Shown one piece after another: positions 54,399 to 64,000 of a DNA stretch of 64,000 nucleotides. Under the pieces are notes generated by a model. It saw only the letters and a list, made by a program, of their open reading frames with translations, had not been told where the DNA came from and ran no database searches. Position 1 is the stretch's first letter; every line of letters starts with the position of its first letter. The position numbers and the translations under genes were made by a program. This DNA is from Aquarana catesbeiana. Lineage: Eukaryota; Chordata; Amphibia; Anura; Ranidae. Where the stretch lies: NCBI RefSeq assembly GCF_042186555.1, contig NC_133334.1, positions 206,408,442-206,472,441 on the forward strand. The letters are read 5' to 3'.

Positions 54399-57300
54399 CC
54401 AGGGGCGTTGCTAGGTGGCAAAAAAACAGGGGCTTCAGCCCAAAGTCCAAGCCCAGCACCGGGGGGGTGTGTTACCTACCTGACGCGCACTGACCCACAC
54501 TGACCTTTACACTCACCTACCTGACATACACTGACCATTACACTCACCTACCTGACATACACTGACCATTACACTCACCTACCTGACATACACTGACCAT
54601 TACACTCACCTACCTGAAATACACTGACCATTACACTAACCTACCTGACATACACTGGTCTAACTGACATACACTGACCTACCTGACATACACTGACCAT
54701 TACACTCACCTACCTGAAATACACTGACCATTACACTTACCTACCTGACATACACTGGTCTAACTGACATACACTGACCTACCTGACATACACTGACCAT
54801 TACACTTACCTACCTGACATACACTGACATACACTGACCCAAACTGACACACACTGACCTACCTGACCCACACTGACATACACTGACCCACAATGACATA
54901 CACAGACCCACACTGACATGCTACACTGACTTACCTGACTTCAGGTGACGCGACCTCCTCCTCCTGCAGCTCAGCTGTAGTGTGCAGTGCGCCCATAAAG
55001 TAGACAGCAGGGCCGGGCACTCCAGGCAGCCAGAGCCATGACACACCAGAGGAGAGGAGACTCACACAGACCTACCTGACCCACACAGACCTACCTGACC
55101 CACACAGACCTACCTGACATACACTGACCTACCTGACATACACTGACCATTACTCTCACCTACCTGACATACACTGATCATTACACTCACCTACCTGACA
55201 TACACTGACCATTACACTCACCTACCTGACATACACTCACCTACCTGACATACACTGACCATTACACTCACCTACCTGACATACACTAACCATTACACTC
55301 ACCTACCTGACATACACTAGCCTACCTGACATACACTGGCCTACCTGACATACACTGACCATTACACTGACCTACCTGACATACACTGACCTACCTGACC
55401 TACACTGACATGATACACTGACCTACCTGACTTCAGGTTACATGACCTCCTCCTCCTGCAGCCCAACCGTAGTGTGTGGCGCACCCGTAGAGTAGACAGC
55501 AGGGCCAGGCACTCCAGGCAGCCAAAGCCATGACACACAAGAGGAGAGGAGACCCACACTGACCTACCTGACCCACACTGACATACATTGACCCACACTG
55601 ACATACACGGACCCACACTGACATACACGGACCCACACTGACATACACGGACCCACACTGACATACACGGACCCACACTGACATACACGGACCCACACTG
55701 ACATACACGGACCCACACTGACATACACGGACCCACACTGACATACACGGACCCACACTGACATACACAGACCCACACTGACATACACTGACATGATACA
55801 CTGACCTACCTGACTTCAGGTGATGTGACCACCTCCTCCTGCAGTTCAGCCGTAGTGTGCAGGGCACCCATAGAGTAGACAGCAGGGCCAGGCACTCCAG
55901 GCAGCCAGAGCCATGACACACGAGAGGAGACCCACACTGTCCTACCTGACCCACACTGTCCTACCTGACCCACACTGACCTACCTGACCCACACTGACCT
56001 ACCTGACCCACACTGACCTACCTGACCCACACTGACCCACACCGACCTACCTGACCCACATGACCGACCTGACTCATACTGACCTACCTGACCCATACTG
56101 ACCTACCTGACCCACACTGACCTACTTGACATACACTGACCTACTTGACATACACTGACCTACCTGACCCACAATGACCTACCTGACATACACTAACCTA
56201 CACTGACCTACCTGACTCACACTGACATACACTGACCCACACTGACACACACTGACCTACCCGACCCACACTGACATACACTGACCCACAATGACATGAT
56301 AGACTGACCTACCTGACTTCAGGTGACGTGACCTCCTCCTCCTGCAGCTCAGCTGTAGTGTGCAGCGCGCCTGTAGAGTAGACAGCAGGGCCAGACACTC
56401 CAGGCAGCCAGAGCCATGACACACGAGAGGAGACCCACACTGTCCTACCTGACCCACACTGTCCTACCTGACCCACACTGATCTACCTGACCCACACTGA
56501 CCCACACCGACCTACCTGACCCACATGACCTACCTGACCCATACTGACCTACCTGACCCACGCTGACCTACCTGACCCACACTGACTCATACTGACCTAC
56601 CTGACTCATACTGACCTACCTGACCCACACTGACCTACCTGACATACACTGACCTACCTGACATACACTGACCTACCTGACATACACTGACCTACTTGAT
56701 ATACACTGACCTACCTGACATACACTGACCTACTTGACATACACTGACCTACCTGACCCACAATGACCTACCTGACATACACTAACCTACACTGACCTAC
56801 CTGACTCACACTGACATACACTGACCCAAACTGACACACACTGACCTACCTGACCCACACTGACATACACTGACCCACAATGACATGATAGATTGACCTA
56901 CCTGACTTCAGGTGACGTGACCTTCTCCTCCTGCAGCTCAGCTGTAGTGTGCGGCGCGCCCGTAGAGTAGACAGCAGGGCCAGACACTCCAGGCAGCCAG
57001 AGCCATGACACACGAGAGGAGACCCACACTGTCCTACCTGACCCACACTGATCTACCTGACCCACACTGACCTACCTGACCCACACTGACCCAGACCGAC
57101 CTACCTGACCCACATGACCTACCTGACCCACACTGACCTACCTGACCCACACTGACCAATCTGACCCACACTGACCCATACTGACCTACCTGACCCATAC
57201 TGACCTACCTGACCCATACTGACCTACCTGACTCACACTGACCTACCTGACATACACTGACCTACTTGACATACACTGACCTACCTGACCCACAATGACC

Positions 57301-57862
57301 TACCTGACATACACTAACCTACACTGACCTACCTGACTCACACTGACATACACTGACCCACACTGACACACACTGACCTACCTGACCCACACTGACATTC
57401 ACTGACCCACAATGACATGATAGACTGACCTACCTGACTTCAGGTGATGTGACCTCCTCCTCTTGCAGCTCAGCCGTAGTGTGCGGCGCGCCCGTAGAGT
57501 AGACAGCAGGGCCAGGCACTCCAGGCAGCCAGAGCCATGACACACAAGAGGAGAGGAGAGCCGCCCGAGCGTCGAGGGAGGATCTTCTCACAGTGGTGTG
57601 GCGGCCACATTGTAATTCCCGCCTTCTGGGGCCTGCAGTGCCTATGATGGACGTCACACGTCCCTTGGTCCCTGTATTGGACCAGTGGGACGTCCATCAT
57701 AGGCGCTGCAGGCTCCAGAAGGCGGGATCTGCTATGTCACTTGGCCGCGCTTGGGTTAGATTGGTCCCCGCTCGGCGGCGACTCTCAGGCTGATAATAGA
57801 ACCGTGCTTGCCCGAGACCCAGGGCTTTTTGGAGATCCACTCCCCCCCTGCCGATGCCACTG
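54399..57862. mobile_element. hAT-like element composed mostly of tandem repeats
   Basis: Flanked by ACTGGGGG (54391-54398 and 57863-57870). Ends CCAGGGGCGTTGCTAGG and 'ccgatgccactg' are weakly inverted. The inside is 'cactgacctacctgacataca' repeats with about six copies of a unique 110-bp block. No transposase. Classification rests on the 8-bp duplication and CAGGGGCG start. Confidence 0.6.
54480..57440 (+). repeat. Composite minisatellite with higher-order repeats
   Basis: Base units are 'ctacctgacatacactgacc', 'cattacactcacctacctga' and, at 55560-55790, an almost perfect 20-bp unit 'acccacactgacatacacgg' repeated about 11 times. A block containing 'agtagacagcagggccaggca' and 'ccaggcagccagagccatgac' recurs near 55010, 55500, 55880, 56385, 56975 and 57505, giving a higher-order period of about 390-590 bp. 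Minus-strand open frames (CQCGSVYVSVGP...) are artefacts. Confidence 0.9.
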
Positions 57863-58110
57863 ACTGGGGGGGTCTGTTCAGAGGGGTTTTACTCGGAGGG
57901 AGGGTCTGTATTGGGGGGAATCTGTACTAGGGTTAAGTTAGAAGGGGGCACTTGTACTAGGGGAGGGTCTGTACTGATGGGTTTGCATGGGGGGTTAGGC
58001 TAGGAGGGAAGGTCTGTATTGCGGAAGGTCTGTACTGAGGGGTTTGGCTGGGGGAGAAGGTCTGTACTGCGGAACTGTACTGTGGGGTTAGGCTGGGAGA
58101 AGGCATCTGT

Positions 58111-58584
58111 AAATGTTCAAAAATCCCTGTCAACAGTTTTAGTAGTTTTTCTGAAATGAGCAGCAAATTAAAAAAGTGCACTAAATTAAAAAAGAATAAC
58201 CTCCAGAACTAAACTGGAGGTAAGTAAGACCAACTCTAATACCAATTCTAAGCCCTACTTGTGATTGACAGCAGGCAGTGGGCAAATCCTATAAATTCCC
58301 ATAGCCAATAAGAGGCTGTTTATTGGCTAAGTGTGACAGCTGCAGTGGCAGAGGCTTCCTATTAATTCACAAACTGAAACATAATAAACGCGGTTTACTA
58401 TGCTTTACAGATGAATGAACACAGGATCGGTCACAGTGTTCATTTAGAAAAAGAAGGGGTGTAGATGCTAGAACTGATCCCCCTGCAGCGCAGCTGGAAG
58501 GAGGAAAAGGAGAAGCATGTAGTACTGCAGAGGTGGGAGGAACAATAGGATCTGTGTCTGTCATACAGCAGTACAGCTGGTCCT
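58111..58584. other. Unassigned sequence
   Basis: Contains 'ctccagaactaaactggagg', a small hairpin, but no element ends or gene. Confidence 0.4.
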
Positions 58585-58930
58585 CCTTGTTAAAGGGGGC
58601 TGTCAGATTCCGATAAGCCCCCTCTTCCACACAACCACCGGCCAGGATTGTGGGGAAGAGGCAGCTTGCTCATCCGCCCTTTTCTGGCCTGGTATGGATT
58701 TTGGGGGACCCCACGCAGTTTTATTTAAAATTTTGGCGTGGGCCTGGTATGGGTTGAGGGGGGAACCCCGTGCTGTTTTTTTTTCTGAATTTTTCATTGC
58801 CGGCATTCTTTTGTTTACGTTTCAGCTCTCAGTAAGAAAGCCCAGAGTCATCGGTTGTTAAGGAAGTGGTGGCCAGCTTCCCGGCCCGCTCCTTAACAAC
58901 CGGCTAATCTTCGCACAGAATTTGAATCGG
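58585..58930 (-). repeat. Fragment related to the core of the foldback element
   Basis: 'gttaaagggggctgtcagattc', 'gataagccccc', 'cctggtatggattttggggg' and 'accccacg' match, inverted, the core of the foldback element (28590-28960). It ends with a near-perfect hairpin at 58849-58903 (ccggttgttaagg/ccttaacaacc). Confidence 0.6.
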
Positions 58931-59150
58931 TTGATCATTTTTCGATCGATCTGAATTCAAATTGTTATGATAAACTGGAATTCGGTCGAAAAATGAAACA
59001 AAATCAGTAATATAACAAATCTATCTGAGACTAAACAAAACAATTTTTTCCTTTTTGCACGTCTTTTTTTCAATACAGAGTACAAGGGGGCACTCTCTAC
59101 CTTTGGAGGAAAAGAGATTTAACCTCCACATATAGAAAGCTTCTTCACAG

Positions 59151-59585
59151 TAATGCCTCGTACACACGGTCGGACTTTCCGACGTAAAATGTGCGATCAG
59201 AGCTTGTTGTCTTAAATTCCGACTGTGTGTAGGCTCCATCGGACAGTTTCCATCGGAATTTCCATCGCACAAAATTTGTGATCTGGTTCTCAAATTTTCC
59301 GACAACAAAATCCGTTCGCGCAAATTCCGCTCGTGTGTACACAATTCCGACGCACAAAGTGCCACACATGCTCGGAATCAAGCAGAAGAGCAGCACTGGC
59401 TATTGAACTTAATTTTTTTCGGCTTGTCATACGTGTTGTACGTCACCGCGTTCTTGACGTTCGGAATTTCCGACCAACTTTGTGTAACCGTGTGTATGCA
59501 AGGCAAGTATGAGCCAACATCCGTTGGAAAAATTTATGGATTTTGTTGTCGGAATGTCCGATCAATGTCCGATCGTGTGCATTAG
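59151..59585. mobile_element. MITE, relative of the TGCGGCGTACACACG family
   Basis: Left 'taatgcctcgtacacacggtcgg', right 'ccgatcgtgtgcatta'. Interior 'ttccgac' phrases. It is more diverged at its ends than the copies at 32833 and 60097. Confidence 0.65.
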
Positions 59586-59845
59586 AGCTGTGAAAATGTG
59601 GTATGTAGAAACTCCTTTTAGAATTAATTCTGGCCAGCTCAGTAGATTGTTTTAGAAAAGAACTGGATGTATTCCTAAATGCACAAAATATAACTGGATA
59701 GTAAGATTTCTAGGTAATAACACCAGGGCTAGTTGATCCAGGGAACATCTATTTGTCTCCAGGGGTCGGGAAGGATTTATTTACCCACCATTTGAGCAAA
59801 TTGGATCATGCTTTATTGTTTTTTCTTTCCCTGGATCATCTGGAT

Positions 59846-60894
59846 CATGGCCAGATCTAGAGGGGTGCTGGGGGGGGCTGCGCCCCCCCCAGATTTTATT
59901 TGTGCCCCCTTAAGCTCCATGACTTCCCCCCCTAAACTCCGAATGCCAGTAGTTGAGCTCCTTTCCCATCCCAGCACACATCTCCTCCTCCCCACACTAC
60001 ACACAGCTGAAATCACATTTCTTTACACACAGTCACAATCTACACAGTGTTTAGCTGGCTGCTGCAGCTACACTGCCCTTCTGACCAGGAAGTCTCATGC
60101 CGCGTACACACGGTCGGACTTTTCGTCTACAAAAGTCCAACGGACGCCGACGGACTAAAGCTGGCTGGTAATCCGATCGTGTGTGGGCTTCTCCGGACTT
60201 TCAGCAGACTTTTTCAGCCTCAAATCCGACGGACTTTAGATTTGAAACATGCTTCAAATCTTTACGTCGTAACTACGACGGACCCCGAAATCCGCTCGTC
60301 TGTGTGCTAGTCCGACGGACAAAAACCCATGCTAGGGCAGCTATTGGCTACTGGCTATGAACTTCCTTATTTTAGTCCGGTGTACGTCATCACGTACGAA
60401 TCCGTCGGACTTTTGTGTGGTCGTGTGTAGGCAAGTCCGTTCGTTAGAAAGTCTGCTGCAAGTCCGCCGAAAGTCCGCAGGAAGTCTGTCGGACAGGCTG
60501 TCGGACTTTTGTAGACGAAAAGTCCGACCGTGTGTACGCGGCATCACAGAACTGCAACAAAGCAACCAACTACACACAGTGATTCCTATCCTCTGCCTCT
60601 CTAGCTATGGTCCCTGTCCTCCTCCCTGCCAACGATGACCCCATTCTCTGCCCTGCCAGTGGTGACCCCTGTCCTTGGCTCTGCTGACCCTAGTCATCTG
60701 CCCTGCTGATCCCCTGTACACTGCCCTGCTGCCCCCTGTATACTGCCCTAAAAACCAATAGCCCCTGTACACTGCCCTACCCTATCCTCTACCCTACCGA
60801 TCCTCTGTACACTGCCCTGCTGACCTCCTATCCTCTGCCCCCCCCCCAAATTTTTTTACTGCATTCCACATTAGACAGGCTAAATGCGGCCCTG
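59846..60894. mobile_element. hAT-like element inside the CR1 tail
   Basis: Ends CATGGCCAGATCTAGAGGGG (left) and AATGCGGCCCTG (right), with flanks atctggat/ctctgaat matching at 6 of 8 positions. Left sub-terminal 'gctgggggggctgcgcccccccc' is a common hAT-MITE feature. It is split by the MITE at 60097-60544. No protein. Confidence 0.65.
60097..60544. mobile_element. MITE with TGCCGCGTACACACGGTCGG ends
   Basis: About 40 bp of nearly perfect terminal inverted repeat (TGCCGCGTACACACGGTCGG / CCGACCGTGTGTACGCGGCA, continuing through 'acttttcgtctacaaaagtcc'). TCA on both sides (60095-60097 and 60544-60546) suggests a 3-bp duplication. Confidence 0.8.
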
Positions 60895-61000
60895 CTCTGA
60901 ATCAACTGTGAGTATAGGATTGTGTATAAAGAGGTTTTCTATTTTTTATTCAAATGGATAAACTAGAGGGACTTGTGTCATTCTAACTATGTAACTATAT

Positions 61001-61288
61001 TCAGCAGAATGTTTTTAAAACAATAACTGATTTTCTTGGATGCATTTTTGAAGCAATTGTATAGCAACCCTAGGACAAAGCAAAAGGGGTGCCTACACAT
61101 GACGTGTGATTGTCTGTTCTGTGTCTTATGTGAGTGCATTACAAAATAACTAGTTCTTTTTTTTTTTTTTTTTGGTCTTTCTTATTATTTGTTTTTCTTG
61201 TGCCTGTCCCACCTTTTTTGCTTCTTCAGTTATTAACACATTATTATTTAAATAGATAAAACGCATTAAAGTCTAAGTTTACCTTTGT
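61001..61288. other. Unassigned AT-rich sequence
   Basis: Poly-T tract near 61160; no gene. Confidence 0.4.
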
Positions 61289-61290
61289 TT

Positions 61291-61609
61291 AACCACTTAA
61301 GGACTGAGCCTCTTTTTTAGATGTGTTGTTTACAAGTTAAAAACAGTTTTTTTTTGCTAGAAAATTACTTAGAACCCCCAAACATTATATATTTTTTTTC
61401 TAACACCCTAGAGAAAAAAATAGTGGTTGTTGCAATACTTTCTGTCACATCGTATTTGCACAGCGGTCTTACAAGAGCACTTTTTTTAATATTGTGAAAG
61501 ATAATGTTACGCCGAGTAAACTGATACCCAATATGTCATGCTTCAAAATTGCGCCCGCTCGTGGAATGGCGACAAACTTTTATCCTTAAAAATCTCCATA
61601 GGCGACGTT
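61291..61609 (+). mobile_element. TTAA-type repeat, second family, truncated copy 1
   Basis: Starts TTAACCACTTAAGGACTGAGCC, then 'gaacccccaaacattatatatt' and 'atgatcttaggccgagta' type phrases shared with copy 2 at 63283. It is cut at TTAA by the piggyBac fragment. Confidence 0.6.
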
Positions 61610-63260
61610 TAACCACTTGAGCCCCGGACCATTATGCTGCCTAAGGACCAGAGGTCTTTTTCCAATTTGGCACTGCGTCGCTTTAACTGCTAATTGCGCG
61701 GTCATGTAATGCTGTACCCAAACGAAATTTGCGTCCTTTTCTTCCCACAAATAGAGCTTTCTTTTGATGGTATTTGATCACCTCTGCGGTTTTTATTTTT
61801 TGCGCTATAAACGTAAAAAGAACGAAAATTTTGAAAAAAAATGATATTTTCTACTTTTTGTTATAAAAAAAATCCAATAAACTAAATTTTAGTCATACAT
61901 TTAGGCCAAAATGTATTCGGCCACATGTCTTTGGTAAAAAAAAATGTCAATAAGCGTATATTTATTGGTTTGCGCAAAAGTTATAGCGTCTACAAACTAG
62001 GGTACATTTTCTGTAATTTACACAGCTTTTAGTTTATGACAGCCTATGTCATTTCTTGAGGTGCTAAAATGGCAGGGCAGTACAAAACCCCCCCAAATGA
62101 CCCCATTTTGGAAAGTAGACACCCCAAGGAAATTGCTGAGAGGCATGTTGAACCCATTGAATATTTATTTTTTTTGTCCCAAGTGATTGAATAATGACAA
62201 AAAAAAAAAAAAAATATTTATAAAAAGTTGTCACTAAATGATATATTGCTCACACAGAGGCATATTGAGTCCATGGAATATTTTATATTTTGACACAAGT
62301 TGCGGGAAAGTGACACTTTTTTTTTTTTTGCATAAAGTTGTCACTAAATGATATATTGCTCACACAGGCCATGGGCATATGTGGAATTGCACCCCAAAAT
62401 ACATTTAGCTGCTTCTCCTGAGTATGGGGATACCACATGTGTGGGACTTTTTGGGAGCCTAGCCGCGTACGGGACCCCGAAAACCAATCACCGCCTTCAG
62501 GATTTCTAAGGGTGAAAATTTTTGATTTCACTCTTTACTGCCTATCACAGTTTCGGAGGCCATGGAATGCCCAGGTGGCACAAAACCCCCCCAAATGACC
62601 CCATTTTGGAAAGTAGACACCCCAAGCTATTTGCTGAGAGGCATGGTGAGTATTTTGCAGCTCTCATTTGTTTTTGAAAATGAAGAAAGACAAGAAAAAA
62701 CATTTTTTTTTTCTTTTTTCAATTTTCAAAACTTTGTGACAAAAAGTGAGGTCTGCAAAATACTCACTATACCTCTCAGCAAATAGCTTGGGGTGTCTAC
62801 TTTCCAAAATGGGGTCATTTGGGGGGGGTTTTGTGCCACCTGGGCATTCCATGGCCTCCGAAACTGTGATAGGCAGTGAAGAGTGAAATCAAAAATTCAC
62901 GCCCTTAGAAAGCCTGAAGGCGGTGCTTGGTTTTCGGGGTCCCGTACGCGGCTAGGCTCCCAAAAAGTCTCACACATGTGGTATCCCCGTACTCAGGAGA
63001 AGCAGCAGAATGTATTTTGGGGTGTAATTTCACATATTTCCATGGCATGTTTGAGCAATATATCATTTAGTGACAACTTTGTGCAAAAAAAAAAAAAAAA
63101 AAAAATTTGTCTCTTTCCCGCAACTTGTGTCGCAATATAAAATATTCCATGGACTCGACATGCCTCTCAGCAAATAGCTTGGGGTGTCTACTTTCCAAAA
63201 TGGGGTCATTTGGGGGGGTTTTGAACTGTCCTGGCATTTTATGCACAACATTTAGAAGCT
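61610..63260 (-). mobile_element. piggyBac-family 3' fragment G, inverse orientation
   Basis: From TTAA (61610-61613) and CCACTTGAGCCCCGGACC it is the reverse complement of the last about 1.6 kb of the large piggyBac: 'gcgcggtcatgtaatgctgta', 'aatagagctttcttttgatgg', 'gcgcaaaagttatagcgtctac', then the repeated modules (62060-63230). It ends without a second TTAA and lacks the transposase gene. Confidence 0.7.
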
Positions 63261-63282
63261 TATGTCACACATCACCCACTCT

Positions 63283-64000
63283 TCTAACCACTTGAAGACA
63301 AAGCCCTTTCTGACACTTATTGTTTACATGAAAAAGTTATTTTTTTTTGCAAAAAAATTACTTTGAACCCCCAAACATTATATATTTTTTTAAAGCAAAT
63401 GCCCTACAGATTAAAATGGTGGGTGTTTCATTTTTTTTTTTTTCACACAGTATTTGCGCAGCGATTTTTCAAACGCATTTTTTGGGGAAAAAACACACTT
63501 TTTTAAATTTTAATGCACTAAAACACACTATATTGCCCAAATGTTTGATGAAATAAAAAAGATGATCTTAGGCCGAGTACATGGATACCAAACATGACAT
63601 GCTTTAAAATTGCGCACAAACGTGCAGTGGCAACAAAATAAATACATTTTTAAAGCCTTTAAAAGCATTTACAGGTTACCACTTTAGATTTACAGAGGAG
63701 GTCTACTGCAAAAATTACTGCCCTCGATCTGGCCTTCGCGGTGATACCTCACATGCATGGTGCAATTGCTGTTTACGTTTGACGACAGACCTTAGCGCGA
63801 GAGCAGGGGGCGACAGGGGTGCTTTTTTTTTTTTTTTTTTTTCTTTATTATTTTTTTGCTTTTTTTATCTTATTTTTAAACTGTTCCTTTCATATTTTTT
63901 TTTTTTAATCATTTTTATTGTTATCTCGGGGAATGTAAATATCCCCTATGATAGCAATAGGTAGTGACAGGTACTCTTTTTTGAAAAAATTGGGGTCTAT
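63283..64000 (+). mobile_element. TTAA-type repeat, second family, copy 2, runs off the window
   Basis: Starts CTAACCACTTGAAGACAAAGCCC and repeats copy 1 ('gaacccccaaacattatatatt', 'cacagtatttgcgcagcg', 'aggccgagtacatggatacc'). The right end is beyond the window; poly-T tracts fill 63820-63905. Confidence 0.6.

Larger units (their letters stand above)
52470..58110 (+). repeat. Imperfect 35-40 bp minisatellite, interrupted three times
   Basis: Units such as 'ggtctgtactgaggggttag' + 'gctgggaggga' occupy 52470-52676, 53115-53534, 54117-54398 and 57863-58110. The gaps are a MITE (52681-53114), a solo LTR (53535-54116) and a hAT (54399-57862). The array is old: units differ by many substitutions. 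Confidence 0.8.
59630..61000 (+). repeat. CR1/L3-type LINE 3'UTR, split by a hAT
   Basis: 'ggggtcgggaaggatttatt', 'ttgagcaaattggatcatgc' and 'ccctggatcatctggat' (59630-59845), then after the hAT 'caactgtgagtatagg' and 'ttctaactatgtaac' (60895-60994), reconstruct the known 3' tail phrase order of CR1/L3-like LINEs. Confidence 0.65.

Noticed and set aside
55362..55954. Minus-strand open frames with MSVWVRVCQCGSVY repeats
   Set aside because: Translation of the 20-bp tandem array inside a hAT element.
54480..57440. CRISPR-like array
   Set aside because: Repeats are contiguous or of irregular spacing without unique spacers, and the context is a eukaryotic DNA transposon.

Overview
The window looks like intergenic or intronic DNA from an amphibian, most likely a ranid-type frog. 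This is inferred from the mix of repeats: DIRS-like tyrosine-recombinase retrotransposons, L1 and CR1/L3 LINEs, a V-SINE-like repeat, long-inverted-repeat Tc1 elements, many non-autonomous hAT elements, and TTAA-flanked piggyBac-type elements with 'CCACTT...AAGTGG' ends. There is no bacterial-style gene organisation, and every long open frame of recognisable origin belongs to a mobile element. The only hints of a host gene are a TATA box plus short leader ending in a splice donor near 33.6 kb, and a 50-base exon-like segment with an ATG near 52.1 kb.

Layout. 0-2.2 kb: L1-like ORF1 and 5'UTR (minus strand). 2.2-5.5 kb: decayed DIRS-like element with two copies of its terminal region. 6.0-9.1 kb: a hAT element (8-bp duplication ATTCAGAT) split by a 5'-truncated L1 with an open ORF2 C-terminus (duplication GAAATAGTTC). 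9.4-12.3 kb: small hAT, DIRS-like terminal sequence, 1.25-kb solo LTR. 12.99-31.68 kb: one Ty3/gypsy-type LTR element (duplication CATAC) holding most of the centre of the window. Its 5' LTR is split at TTAA by a piggyBac element (13.0-25.7 kb). The piggyBac is split by an endogenous retrovirus (13.47-20.90 kb, duplication GTCTT). The retroviral env is split by a TTAA element (17.86-19.13 kb). The gypsy pol region is split by a hAT (27.17-30.31 kb, duplication TCTTAGGG), whose minisatellite is split by a foldback element (28.04-29.86 kb).

31.7-44 kb: MITEs, a candidate promoter, a 1.8-kb hAT with a 39-bp minisatellite (duplication CATGTTAC), and three TTAA elements. 44.7-51 kb: Tc1 remnant, CR1-like RT fragment, tRNA-derived SINE, another TTAA element and a nearly full-length Tc1 with broken transposase. 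51.4-64 kb: MITEs, the candidate exon, a minisatellite interrupted by a MITE, a solo LTR and a 3.5-kb hAT rich in tandem repeats, a CR1 3'UTR split by a hAT that is itself split by a MITE, and piggyBac-family fragments.

There is no cooperating gene set. The organising principle is serial insertion, which gives a readable relative chronology from matching target-site duplications. Transposase, integrase and envelope frames are all broken or truncated, so nothing here appears able to move on its own. The L1 tail at 6.2-8.2 kb and the retrovirus (LTRs about 2% different by eye) look youngest.
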